A stretch of DNA of 64,000 nt, taken from the NCBI RefSeq assembly GCF_010668805.1, contig NZ_WUFT01000001.1, forward strand, positions 310,001-374,000. Reading direction: 5' to 3'. Under the pieces are notes generated by a model. That model made no database searches, had not been told where the DNA came from, and saw only the letters and a list, made by a program, of their open reading frames with translations. Source of the DNA: Rhizobium phaseoli. Lineage in GTDB: Bacteria; Pseudomonadota; Alphaproteobacteria; Rhizobiales; Rhizobiaceae. Position numbers and translations under genes: made by a program. Of the stretch, positions 56,361-64,000 are shown one piece after another; positions within the stretch are counted from its first letter, which is position 1; each line of letters begins with the position of its first letter.

Positions 56361-56519
56361 TCCGTCAGGCCTAAATTTTCCGCACAATTTTGACCATCTG
56401 GTCAAACATGCTGCAAAATGAGGCGGTGGCCTGTTAATTTCAGGGCAAGCCTTGCATCCAGTGCATTGCTGCATTGCGGTATTTTCGCTGTTCCTGCTCG
56501 CATGAACGCGGTACATGTA

Positions 56520-56640
56520 TCTCCGTAAGCAGCGCACTCCTCCTCCCAGCGCTCTTACATCGGACTGACAACACTCCTCCTCCCAGTTGTCAGTCAGGAT
56601 CAAGAGCCCGACGCACCTCCTCCCGCGTCGGGCTTTTTTC
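56520..56640 (+). ncRNA. Cuckoo-type small RNA with three anti-SD hairpin loops
   Basis: Three stem-loops in a row, each with a CTCCTCC-type loop. Hairpin 1: stems 56525-56535 and 56549-56558. Hairpin 2: perfect 10-bp stem 56563-56572/56586-56595. Hairpin 3: perfect 9-bp stem 56606-56614/56625-56633, followed by TTTTTT as terminator. The loops (ACTCCTCCTCCC twice, ACCTCCTCCC once) are complementary to Shine-Dalgarno sequence. This matches the cuckoo RNA family of Rhizobiales, thought to mimic the 16S rRNA tail. The 5' end is approximate; no clear promoter was assigned. Confidence 0.88.
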
Positions 56641-56746
56641 TTTTTCCATCCCAGATCTCAATCGCGCGCAATTTGACTCGGCAAGCACCGTCGGCCTATT
56701 TGAACGGGCGCCGCCTGCCGGTGCGTGCACCGGTTGGAGTTTAGTC

Positions 56747-58024
56747 ATGATCGGCAAATGGCGCGGCCCGCGGGCGGCTATGACAGGTCTTGTGCTTGTG
56801 GCGTTTGCGCTCGCCGGCTGCGGCGGCAGGCCGGTCGGTGTCATGCAGGCGGCCGGCAGCGTTCCGCCGGGCACCTCGAAAGTCGATCTTCTCGTGGCGA
56901 CGACACGCGCTGCCGACGACAATCCCGCCGTGCTTTTCTCAGGCGAACGTGGCACCGGGCTCACCGTCAACGCCGTCGATGTCTCGATCCCGCCGGAAGC
57001 CAATCGCAAGGTCGGCCAGGTGCAATGGCCGAGGCGGCTGCCGGCCGACCCCTTACGCGATTTCGTCACCGTGTCGGTCGATCCGCTCGAAGGCGAGCGG
57101 GCCGGCGAGACCTGGCTGAAAGGCCATATGCCTAAGAGCCGCCGGGTGCTGGTCTTCGTGCACGGCTTCAACAATCGTTATGAGGACGCTGTCTACCGCT
57201 TCGCCCAGATCGTCCATGATTCGCATGCCGACGTTGCCCCCGTCGTCTTCACCTGGCCCTCGCGCGCCAGCATCTTCGATTACAATTACGACAAGGAAAG
57301 CACCAACTATTCCCGCGACGCGCTGGAAGAGCTGCTGACCCGCACCGCCGCCAATCCCGCCGTCAGCGACGTCACCATCATGGCCCATTCGATGGGCACC
57401 TGGCTGACCGTCGAAGCGCTCAGGCAGATGGCGATCCGCAATGGTCATGTCGCGTCCAAGATCAACAATGTCATCCTCGCCTCGCCGGATCTCGATGTCG
57501 ACGTCTTCGGCCGCCAGTTCGCAAGCCTCGGCAAGGACCGGCCGCACTTCACCATCTTCGTCTCCAGGGACGACCGGGCGCTCGCGCTGTCGCGGCGCAT
57601 CTCCGGCAATGTCGATCGGCTCGGCCAGATCGATCCCTCCGTCGAGCCCTACCGCAGCAAACTCGAGGCCGCCGGCATCACCGTGCTCGACCTCACCAAG
57701 CTCAAGGGCGGCGACCGGCTGAACCACGGCAAATTCGCCGAAAGTCCGGAAGTGGTGAAGCTGATCGGCGACCGGTTGATCGCCGGCCAGACCATCACCG
57801 ATTCCAATGTCGGCCTTGGCGAAGCCGTCGGCGCGGTGGCGATGGGCGCTGCCCAGACGGCCGGAAGCGCCGTCAGCGTCGCCGTCAGCACGCCGATCGC
57901 CATCTTCGATCCGCGCACCCGGCGCAACTACGACGCCCAGCTGAAGCGTCTCGGCCAGTCGATGGACAATACCGTCGGTTCGGTCGGCGACAGCGTCGGC
58001 GCCGGCCTGCCGGAAAGCCAGTAA
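56747..58024 (+). CDS. Lipoprotein alpha/beta hydrolase (DUF900 type)
   Basis: A 425-residue exported hydrolase with a lipobox (LAGC, Cys near residue 25). The alpha/beta-hydrolase core has LVFVHGFNNRYEDAVYRF (oxyanion region) and AHSMGTWLTVEAL with the nucleophile Ser in HSMG. The acid/His partners lie further on. The start MIGKWRGP has a ribosome binding site (TTGGAG). Substrate unknown; esterase or lipase activity on the cell surface is plausible. Confidence 0.8.
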   Translation: MIGKWRGPRAAMTGLVLVAFALAGCGGRPVGVMQAAGSVPPGTSKVDLLVATTRAADDNPAVLFSGERGTGLTVNAVDVSIPPEANRKVGQVQWPRRLPADPLRDFVTVSVDPLEGERAGETWLKGHMPKSRRVLVFVHGFNNRYEDAVYRFAQIVHDSHADVAPVVFTWPSRASIFDYNYDKESTNYSRDALEELLTRTAANPAVSDVTIMAHSMGTWLTVEALRQMAIRNGHVASKINNVILASPDLDVDVFGRQFASLGKDRPHFTIFVSRDDRALALSRRISGNVDRLGQIDPSVEPYRSKLEAAGITVLDLTKLKGGDRLNHGKFAESPEVVKLIGDRLIAGQTITDSNVGLGEAVGAVAMGAAQTAGSAVSVAVSTPIAIFDPRTRRNYDAQLKRLGQSMDNTVGSVGDSVGAGLPESQ

Positions 58025-58036
58025 AAATTCCACAAA

Positions 58037-58134
58037 GCAATTCCAGCAAAAGCGCATGGCGGTTTTGCGTTTCGGAATTGCGAAAACAAAGAGATAGAGA
58101 ATTTCCGTGCTTCGGAGAAAACGGAAATCTCTAG
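58037..58134. repeat. Paired extragenic palindromes
   Basis: GCAATTCC at 58037-58044 pairs with GGAATTGC at 58074-58081 around an AAAAGC/GTTTTGC inner stem. Then ATTTCCGT at 58101-58108 pairs with ACGGAAAT at 58121-58128. Both are of types I recognise between rhizobial genes. Confidence 0.6.
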
Positions 58135-58148
58135 GCATGACCAGCGAT

Positions 58149-58160
58149 CTGATATATCAG
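58149..58160. promoter_or_regulatory. CTGATATATCAG palindrome, possible GntR operator
   Basis: A perfect 12-bp palindrome 46 bases before the FAD dehydrogenase start. The TGATATATCA core is like operators of GntR/FCD regulators that control amino-acid or hydroxyproline catabolism. No GntR gene is in the window, so the regulator is unidentified. Confidence 0.5.
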
Positions 58161-58206
58161 GTTGGCGAACGGCAATTCTGTCTGCCGTCTGGGTGGGGTT
58201 GATCGC

Positions 58207-59457
58207 ATGGCGGATGAGACGAAGAAGAGGGTGGTTGTCGTTGGCGCAGGCGTGATCGGCGCCTCGATCGCCTTCGAGCTGCAGCGGCGTGGCCTTGAAG
58301 TGACGCTGGTCGACAAGGCTGAGCCGGGACGCGGCACGTCATTCGGCAACATGGCAAGCATCGCGCTCGATTTTGTCGCCGGTTCCGGCCCTTCGACCTG
58401 GAAGAAAATGCCCGGCTGGCTGCTCGATCCGGAAGGCCCGGTCTGGCTGCGGCCCTCCTATGCGGCCAGGATGCTGCCCTGGTTCCTGCGTTTCCTCGCC
58501 GCCGGCCGGCCGTCGCGTCTGCGGCAGATCGAGGATGCCGGCATGAGCCTGTCGCTCCGCGCGCTCGCCGATTTCAGGCAGATGCTCGAGGCGATCGGTG
58601 CCTCTGAGATGATGACCGAGGAGGGCTGCCTGGCGATCTACGAGACCGAGGCGGAATTTGCCGCCGATCGCGGCCACCTCGCCATGATGCAGCGCTACGG
58701 CCTCGAATTCGAGGTGTTGAGCAACGGCGCCATTCAATATTACGAGCCGGCGCTTTCGCCTTCGATCGCCAAAGCCGTGCTACTGCCCGACAACAAGTCG
58801 ATCCGCGATCCTTACAGACTGGTGGTGAAACTCTTCGACGCGGCGAGAGCTGCCGGCACGATTTTCGTCTCCGGCGCGGTCAGGAATATCGAGCGCAGGG
58901 GCAATGGCACCGCCGTCGTTCTCCTCGAAGATAACAGCCGCATCGAGGCGGATTCGGTGGTGTTCGCCGCCGGCGTCCACACCCGCTTCCTCGCCGCAAA
59001 GCTCGGCGAGCCGATCCCGCTCGAGACCGAGCGCGGTTATCACACCCAGATCATGAAGCCCGGCATCGCCATGCGCTATTCGGTGATCTGGCCGCATCGC
59101 GCCTTCATGGTGACGCCGACGGCCGGCGGCATCCGTGTCGGCGGCAATGTCGAACTCGCCGGTCTCGATGCCGCCCCCGATTTCCGCCGTCCGCGGGTGC
59201 TGGTGCGCCATGCCCAGCGGGCGCTGCCCGGCCTGAAGGTCGAGGAGACGACGGAATGGATGGGCCATCGCCCGGCGCTGCCCGACACGATCCCGATCAT
59301 TTCGCCGTCGTCGAAACTGCCGGGGGTCTTCTATGCGACCGGCCACGGCCATCTCGGCCTGACCTATGCGGCAACGACAGCCCGGCTGATCGGCGATATG
59401 ATGACCGGCATCGAACCGCCGGTCGACATGACCCCGTTCCGCATAGACCGATACTAA
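58207..59457 (+). CDS. FAD-dependent amino-acid dehydrogenase (DadA-like)
   Basis: A 416-residue flavoprotein with the dinucleotide motif VVVGAGVIGASIAFELQRRG (about 8-27) and the DAO fold. It shows AAGVHTRFLAAKLGEPIPLETERGYH and the C-terminal GHGHLGLTYAATTARLI. Together with the downstream proline-racemase-family gene it is probably a D-hydroxyproline dehydrogenase (imino-acid dehydrogenase), feeding electrons to the respiratory chain. A GntR-like palindrome lies upstream. Substrate is inferred from context. Confidence 0.82.
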   Translation: MADETKKRVVVVGAGVIGASIAFELQRRGLEVTLVDKAEPGRGTSFGNMASIALDFVAGSGPSTWKKMPGWLLDPEGPVWLRPSYAARMLPWFLRFLAAGRPSRLRQIEDAGMSLSLRALADFRQMLEAIGASEMMTEEGCLAIYETEAEFAADRGHLAMMQRYGLEFEVLSNGAIQYYEPALSPSIAKAVLLPDNKSIRDPYRLVVKLFDAARAAGTIFVSGAVRNIERRGNGTAVVLLEDNSRIEADSVVFAAGVHTRFLAAKLGEPIPLETERGYHTQIMKPGIAMRYSVIWPHRAFMVTPTAGGIRVGGNVELAGLDAAPDFRRPRVLVRHAQRALPGLKVEETTEWMGHRPALPDTIPIISPSSKLPGVFYATGHGHLGLTYAATTARLIGDMMTGIEPPVDMTPFRIDRY

Positions 59458-59501
59458 AGCATCGAACCTTCGACAGTTACGTCTGAACTGGAGTTTTCAA
59501 T

Positions 59502-60539
59502 ATGAGATGGAAGCGCACGATCCAGCTGCTGGACGTTCATGCCGAAGGCGAGATCGGTCGCGTCGCAATCGGCGGCGTGCCGAAGATCCCCGGCGAAACC
59601 ATCGCCGCCCAGCTGCATTGGCTGAACACCGATCCGAAGGGCGACGAGCTGCGCCGCTTTCTCTGCCTGGAGCCGCGCGGCGCCCCGATCGGCTCGGTCA
59701 ACCTGCTGCTGCCGGCGCGCCACCCGGAGGCGGATGCCGCCTTCATCATCCTCCAACCCGACCAGGCGCATGCCAGTTCCGGCTCGAACTCGATCTGCGT
59801 GACGACGGCGCTGCTCGAATCCGGCATCGTCGAGATGCAGGAGCCGGAGACGACAGTCACGCTCGAAACTGCGGCAGGCCTCGTCAAGGCGACGGCAACC
59901 TGCCGCGACGGGCGCTGCGAGAAGGTCCGGCTGACCATGGTGCCCTCCTTCGTGCATGAGCTCGATGTCGCAATCGACACGCCTCATTGGGGAAGGATCA
60001 AAGCCGATCTCTGCTATGGCGGCATCTTCTATGCGCTCGTCGATGTCGATCAGATCGGTCTGAAGATCGAGAAGGCCAATGCCTCCGGGCTGGTCCAGGC
60101 CGGCATGATCCTGAAAGAACTGATCAACCGCGATATCAAGGTCGTCCATCCCGAAATCCCGGCAATCTCTGGCGTCGCCTATGTGATGTTCCGCGACACC
60201 GAGGCCGACGGCACGGTGCGCACCTGCACCACCATGTGGCCGGGCCGGGCCGACCGCTCGCCCTGCGGCACCGGCAATTCCGCCAATCTCGCCACGCTCC
60301 ATGCCCGCGGCAAGGCCAAGGTCGGCGATGTCTTCACCTCGAAATCGATCATCGGTTCGCAATTCGAAGTCGGGCTGCAGGCGGTAACCGAGGTGGCCGG
60401 CCGCCCGGCGGTGATCCCGACCATCACCGGCCGCGGCTTCACCTTCGGCCTGACCCAGGTGGCCCTCGACCCCTTCGACCCGCATCCCTTGGGCTTCGCG
60501 CTCACGGACGTCTGGGGGCCGTCGGCCGGCGATATTTGA
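59502..60539 (+). CDS. Proline racemase-family enzyme (hydroxyproline epimerase/dehydratase type)
   Basis: A 345-residue proline-racemase-fold enzyme. The first catalytic position is Ser93 in SSGSNSI (Cys-Gly-His in proline racemase) and the second is Cys255 in DRSPCGTGN. This Ser/Cys pair is seen in a subset that acts as 4-hydroxyproline 2-epimerase and/or 3-hydroxyproline dehydratase, not true proline racemase. It follows the FAD dehydrogenase by 44 bases, consistent with L-hydroxyproline catabolism (epimerise, then oxidise). Precise activity uncertain. Confidence 0.88.
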   Translation: MRWKRTIQLLDVHAEGEIGRVAIGGVPKIPGETIAAQLHWLNTDPKGDELRRFLCLEPRGAPIGSVNLLLPARHPEADAAFIILQPDQAHASSGSNSICVTTALLESGIVEMQEPETTVTLETAAGLVKATATCRDGRCEKVRLTMVPSFVHELDVAIDTPHWGRIKADLCYGGIFYALVDVDQIGLKIEKANASGLVQAGMILKELINRDIKVVHPEIPAISGVAYVMFRDTEADGTVRTCTTMWPGRADRSPCGTGNSANLATLHARGKAKVGDVFTSKSIIGSQFEVGLQAVTEVAGRPAVIPTITGRGFTFGLTQVALDPFDPHPLGFALTDVWGPSAGDI

Positions 60540-60849
60540 CGTTCAGGGCAGGGCGCTTGAAGCGCGAAACAATTTTCCGGCGGGGTCCTGCATATCGAAG
60601 CGGACCACCGTGCCCCTCGAAAGCTAGACATGTCCGACCGTCTTGCCTGCCGGACCAGTTGCTGTCCTGCTTCGGGGTGGTCAGGAAGTGCTGAGCGACT
60701 CCAGCGACGAGGAAGCCGCACTTGCCGAAAACCAGATAGATCCAAATGAAAGCGGTGCGCGGATACTGACATTCTATTCCGCGCCACCGGCTCTCTTCAC
60801 CGCGGCATGAGCCGGCGCGGCCATCATGGCCGCTCAAGCCTTTGCTCGG
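60540..60849. other. Intergenic region with a possible gene remnant
   Basis: About 310 bases after the racemase-family gene. On the minus strand (about 60540-60620) one frame gives RGTVVRFDMQDPAGKLFRAS before a stop. Just upstream in the same frame, AGKTVGHV is interrupted by a stop. It reads like the broken end of a gene, but it is too short to name. No hairpin terminator was found for the racemase gene. Confidence 0.3.
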
Positions 60850-61059
60850 TCAGTTGATCGCGCTCGTTTCTGGCCGCTTAAACCGAAGAGCTTCACGAAG
60901 AGAGGTCTCGATTGCCTCACGCAACGCATGGCCGCCGCGCACGGTACCTTTTTTGTCGAGCCACTGGGCGGCGTTTACCAGAATTAATCCCTCACGCTTG
61001 AGAATTTCCTGCGCTCGCTGAATAACCCACAGCTCCAGCGCCTGGTCGTTTGGCATCAT
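60850..61059 (-). CDS. Small conserved hypothetical protein
   Basis: A 69-residue, mostly helical ORF (ALELWVIQRAQEILKREGLI, then GGHALREAIETSLREALRF). The composition is protein-like. The coding strand starts MMPNDQ after an AGGAGGG-like ribosome binding site. No family recognised. Confidence 0.55.
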   Translation of the reverse strand: MMPNDQALELWVIQRAQEILKREGLILVNAAQWLDKKGTVRGGHALREAIETSLREALRFKRPETSAIN

Positions 61060-61523
61060 GCCCTCCTTTCACCAAATCATTCGGTGGGTCCTTACGGTTG
61101 GTATTTATATACAAATTGCCCATGTCTCAGGACCGATGAAATTGGATGATCGAACCCGCCGCCAACTATCGAGCGTCATTGGGACAGCGTTTGCGTAAAC
61201 GGGATAGGTAACGGGCCATCCGGGGCATTCCTTGCACTATAGCTACCTGCGCGTCATTCGGCTCCAAGCCGCTCATGACCAACTCGCTGATCCTTTAAAT
61301 CGAAAATCGGTTCACGAGATTTGCGGGTACCGCGATCCACGAACTGACAGGGTGGCTTGCAGGGGCGAACAACCACCTTTGGAGAAAACGCCTTTTATTG
61401 TCGAGTTCGGACTGAAGGTGACGAGGCAGTTCGGTATCAGGATAGATTTCGCGAGGTGGATTCGGTCGGCGTTCCGGGGCTCGCCCGCTGCCCCGCACCT
61501 GACGTTCCGGGCGGATCGTCCCA
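61060..61523. other. Intergenic region with a possible AraC-type remnant
   Basis: About 460 bases. At about 61232-61340 on the plus strand, one frame reads HYSYLRVIRLQAAHDQLADP then SVHEICGYRDPR. This resembles the helix-turn-helix of AraC-family regulators, but without the rest. It is probably a decayed fragment. No intact gene or RNA is evident. Confidence 0.3.
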
Positions 61524-63071
61524 TCAACCGCGTTGCAAAATCCTGGTGTTGACGTGACCTGCGGTGATCTCCTCGATCGGCACAGGTCTGCCAAGCAGAT
61601 ATCCCTGGCCGATGTCGCAACCGAGGTCCTGAAGCCGCTGACGCTGGCTCTCCTCTTCGATGCCTTCGGCCGTTATCGTCACGCCAAGTCCGGCGCCGAG
61701 AGCGATAATGGCCTTGATCACCTTGTCCTGCTTGTCATTGCTCTCGAACGAGGCGACGAAACTCCTGTCGATCTTGATCTTGTCGAACCGGTAGTTCGAC
61801 AGTTGGGAGAGGCTGGAATAGCCTGTTCCAAAGTCGTCGAGAGCAATCCTCACCCCCGCATTCACCAGATCGTCGAGGACGATCCGTGCCGTGACGGCGT
61901 CCTGGATGATGGCGCTCTCCGTTACCTCAAGCTCGACCCTGTACGGGGGAAGACCGACATCGCCCAATATCTTGAGAATTCGCAGGCCCAGCAACGGGTC
62001 GCTCAGTTGGATCGGAGAAAGGTTGAACGACAGGACGAGATCATTTGGCCAGGAAAGCGCATCGGTGCAGGCGCAGCGAAGCAACTGATCCGTCAATTCG
62101 ACGATCAGGCCGGCTTGCTCTGCCACGGGAATGAATTCGCTCGGCGGGATGAATTCGCCGGAGGTCGTTTTCCAGCGCGCCAGCGCCTCGAAGCCGATAA
62201 TCTTGTTCGCCTTCAGGTCCACGAGCGGTTGGTAATAGGGAACGATATCAGCCTTCCGGATGGCTGCTCGCAGATCCCCTTCCATGCGAATCCGTTTTGC
62301 CAACTCCTCCTGCATCGACGGCACGAAGGGCATCACCAAATCGCGCCCCTGCTTTTTCGCCACAGACATCGCACAGTCGGAATGTCGAACGACTTGACCG
62401 AGGTCGTCGCCGTTCTCCGGATAAAGCGCCAAGCCGACGCTGGCGCCGAGATCAACGACGACACTATTGAATGTGAAAGACTTGCCGATCACGCTGACGA
62501 TGCGGCTGCCCAAAGCGGCAGGATCGGGATTTCCCATCCGCCGCGCCAGAACGACAAACTCGTCTGCCCCAAGGCGGAAAACGTGCTCACGCGGAAAGAG
62601 GGCGGAGAGCCGCTGAGCAACAGCCTTCAGCACCACATCACCGTGATCGCGCCCCAGCAGGTCATTGACCTTCTTGAAGCCGTCGAGATCGATGCTGAAC
62701 ACGGCATAGGTTTCCTCTGACCTTTGATCGATCATCGCCTGCGCGCACACGGAATCCAGAAATCTGCGATTGGGCAGCTCGGTCAGCGTGTCATGACAGG
62801 CAATCCAGTCAACGTTCTTTTCGGCCTGCAGCCTGCGGCTGACCTCAAGCGAAAGATCCCGGATCCGCAACGCGGAATAGATCAGTCCCAGAAACCCGGA
62901 GATGCTGATTGCGAGGAGCGCGTGGTCGAGGGGATAGCCATGATGCCGCTCGACAAACCCATCCAATCCTTCATGCCAATGCAACCGCCAGGATAGGCAG
63001 AAGAGAAGCAGGAAGATCGAGATCCAGACCAAAATCTCCATCTGCGGTCTGGTTGGCTGGATGCGAGGCAT
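61524..63071 (-). CDS. GGDEF/EAL cyclic-di-GMP signalling protein
   Basis: A 515-residue membrane protein with two predicted helices (about 12-28 and 48-67). A GGDEF domain (about 85-250) has the degenerate signature RLGADEF (Gly168-Ala169-Asp170-Glu171-Phe172). An intact EAL domain (about 265-505) has GFEALARW with Glu295, plus DDFGTGYSSL. The change from GGDEF to GADEF may reduce cyclase activity, so it may act mainly as a phosphodiesterase. The start MPRIQPTR has an AGGAG ribosome binding site; the longer frame (to 63161) is less likely. Confidence 0.88.
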   Translation of the reverse strand: MPRIQPTRPQMEILVWISIFLLLFCLSWRLHWHEGLDGFVERHHGYPLDHALLAISISGFLGLIYSALRIRDLSLEVSRRLQAEKNVDWIACHDTLTELPNRRFLDSVCAQAMIDQRSEETYAVFSIDLDGFKKVNDLLGRDHGDVVLKAVAQRLSALFPREHVFRLGADEFVVLARRMGNPDPAALGSRIVSVIGKSFTFNSVVVDLGASVGLALYPENGDDLGQVVRHSDCAMSVAKKQGRDLVMPFVPSMQEELAKRIRMEGDLRAAIRKADIVPYYQPLVDLKANKIIGFEALARWKTTSGEFIPPSEFIPVAEQAGLIVELTDQLLRCACTDALSWPNDLVLSFNLSPIQLSDPLLGLRILKILGDVGLPPYRVELEVTESAIIQDAVTARIVLDDLVNAGVRIALDDFGTGYSSLSQLSNYRFDKIKIDRSFVASFESNDKQDKVIKAIIALGAGLGVTITAEGIEEESQRQRLQDLGCDIGQGYLLGRPVPIEEITAGHVNTRILQRG

Positions 63072-63583
63072 GGGAAGGCTCCTGTTGGGTGAAGAACCAT
63101 CATGGCCAGTTCGCAGGACCGCATCGTCCCCTAGATATTTTCCAACACCGCCACAATTCATTCGGGCGGAATTAAGCAGGCCGGCTTTTGCCGTCGTTGA
63201 TCAAGCGCACAGCACCGACCAGCCCGTAAGACTATCTGAACTTCGAACGTTAATGGTGGGTTGCCTTGACGCCGCCGCCGGCATTTCGCTGCGCAGAACG
63301 GACAGCTTCCCCGCAAACTGGATCGAGTGTCACCGATCGAAAGCGTGGCGCAGGCCATTGAAAGGTAGGGGTAACACTCCAGTGTCCGAGACCATGGAGC
63401 CGTTCTGCCGCGGATCCTTCGCGTCGACGGAGCATGGATCGCCCAGCGACAAAATGTTTCCTGCCGAGTGAAGACCCGTGCTTTCGGCCGTTACAAACTG
63501 AACTTGCCGATGGATTGAATACAATATGTATGCAACATGGCGATGCCTGCCTGCCTGTTTGGCCAGGCTGAGATGGAGAAAAA
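63072..63583. other. Intergenic region before the Ldh_2 gene
   Basis: About 510 bases between divergent genes. It holds a palindromic candidate operator (see 63519-63531) near the right end. Other open frames on both strands lack recognisable protein. The promoter of the GGDEF/EAL gene must lie at its left end. Confidence 0.45.
63519..63531. promoter_or_regulatory. ATACAATATGTAT inverted repeat, possible operator
   Basis: ATAC and GTAT arms flank AATAT, 52 bases before the Ldh_2 start. Symmetric AT-rich sites like this are typical for GntR-family regulators of catabolic genes. Prediction from symmetry and position only. Confidence 0.4.
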
Positions 63584-64000
63584 ATGACTGAGACAGCCAC
63601 CATGTCGATCAGCCAACTGCACGAGTTGGTTGAAGCAATCTTTCGGCGGGCCGGGTTGAATGCGGTGCAGGCAGTTGCATTGACGAATGTCATTGTGGCT
63701 GGCGAGCGCGACGGCTGCAAATCTCACGGCATCTACCGCATCGAGGGCGCCTTGCGCACGGTGAAAGCGGGAAAAGCCAAGCCCGATGCCATTCCGGCGA
63801 TAGCCCCGCAGGCAAGTTCCGGTATCGTGACGGTTCAGGGGAATGGCGGGTTTGCAAATCCCGCCTTCGAGCTTGGCGTGCCGCTGCTTGCTCAATCGGC
63901 GCACGCGTCGGGAATAGCGGCGTTGGTTGTCAATGATGTCGTCCACTTTTCCGCGCTCTGGTCTGAGGTGGAGGCCCTGACCGGACAAGGCCTAGCGGCG
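63584..64000 (+). CDS. Ldh_2-family dehydrogenase, N-terminal part (runs off the window)
   Basis: The first 139 residues of a malate/L-lactate dehydrogenase_2 family protein: MTETATMSISQLHELVEAIF, then GERDGCKSHGIYRIEG and VVNDVVHFSALW. Family members include delta-1-piperideine-2-carboxylate/pyrroline-2-carboxylate reductase, malate and ureidoglycolate dehydrogenases. The pyrroline-2-carboxylate role would fit the hydroxyproline genes 3-5 kb away. The N-terminal half cannot settle it. The ATG at 63584 follows ATGGAGAAAA. Confidence 0.8.
   Translation, partial: MTETATMSISQLHELVEAIFRRAGLNAVQAVALTNVIVAGERDGCKSHGIYRIEGALRTVKAGKAKPDAIPAIAPQASSGIVTVQGNGGFANPAFELGVPLLAQSAHASGIAALVVNDVVHFSALWSEVEALTGQGLAA

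Noticed and set aside
56182..56746. Possible protein-coding start of the lipoprotein hydrolase at 56474
   Set aside because: The extended frame runs through the small RNA hairpins and lacks a signal peptide; the ATG at 56747 gives a lipobox at the right distance.

Overview
The window reads as a chromosomal segment of a Rhizobiales alphaproteobacterium, most likely of the Rhizobium etli/leguminosarum group. The evidence is the gene content and order (lptC-lptA-lptB-rpoN-hpf-ptsN, rpmH-rnpA-yidC, dapE/dapD, truA-fmt-def, argB, engB), high-GC codon use with C/G-ending codons, several extragenic palindromes of a kind common in rhizobial genomes, and a small RNA whose three hairpin loops carry anti-Shine-Dalgarno sequence (cuckoo-RNA type). 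No taxonomic search was run, so this is recognition from sequence only. About 65 protein genes, one tRNA-Arg and one structured small RNA are supported.

Region by region. 0-5.5 kb (minus strand): a hybrid sensor kinase, lspA, two RNA-methyltransferase-type genes joined by ATGA overlaps, and a Nudix hydrolase. 5.6-8.4 kb: a CoxG-like protein, a GNAT acetyltransferase, a LapA-domain membrane protein, ihfB and sppA. 8.6-15 kb (plus): lipopolysaccharide transport (lptC, lptA, lptB), then sigma-54 (rpoN), an EamA transporter that looks inserted, hibernation factor hpf and ptsN. 15-19 kb: ribokinase, rmuC and a soluble globin-coupled chemoreceptor. 19-22 kb: def, a FitAB/VapBC-type toxin-antitoxin pair with its own palindromic operator, fmt and truA. 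22-30 kb: dapE, dapD (lysine/peptidoglycan precursors), a LOG-family protein, a secreted EF-hand protein, a HAD nucleotidase, ada, a PEP-mutase/isocitrate-lyase-family enzyme and argB. 30.4-32.5 kb: an ECF sigma factor, its RskA-like anti-sigma factor and a secreted fasciclin-domain protein. 32.5-41 kb: a HisKA_2-type kinase, engB, a TetR/O-methyltransferase divergent pair, yidC-rnpA-rpmH, and a membrane chemoreceptor. 41.4-43 kb: a sensor kinase.

From the tRNA-Arg at 43.05 kb to about 55 kb the window looks accessory. It holds an orphan DNA methyltransferase, many short secreted or hypothetical genes, a winged-helix-like protein preceded by a translationally coupled short ORF, and a leader sequence that occurs twice about 5.8 kb apart. 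It also holds a LysR/SDR/flavin-protein group, a periplasmic protein ending in a SecD-head-like domain, and a PmtA-like methyltransferase next to a TetR regulator. An aldo/keto reductase at 55.3-56.2 kb is broken by one missing base. It is followed by a repeat and the small RNA (56.52-56.64 kb).

56.7-64 kb holds a lipoprotein alpha/beta hydrolase, a FAD amino-acid dehydrogenase with a proline-racemase-family enzyme (probable hydroxyproline catabolism, preceded by a GntR-like palindrome), a GGDEF/EAL protein, and the start of an Ldh_2-family dehydrogenase that runs off the end. I did not find insertion sequences, CRISPR arrays, prophage structural genes or rRNA.
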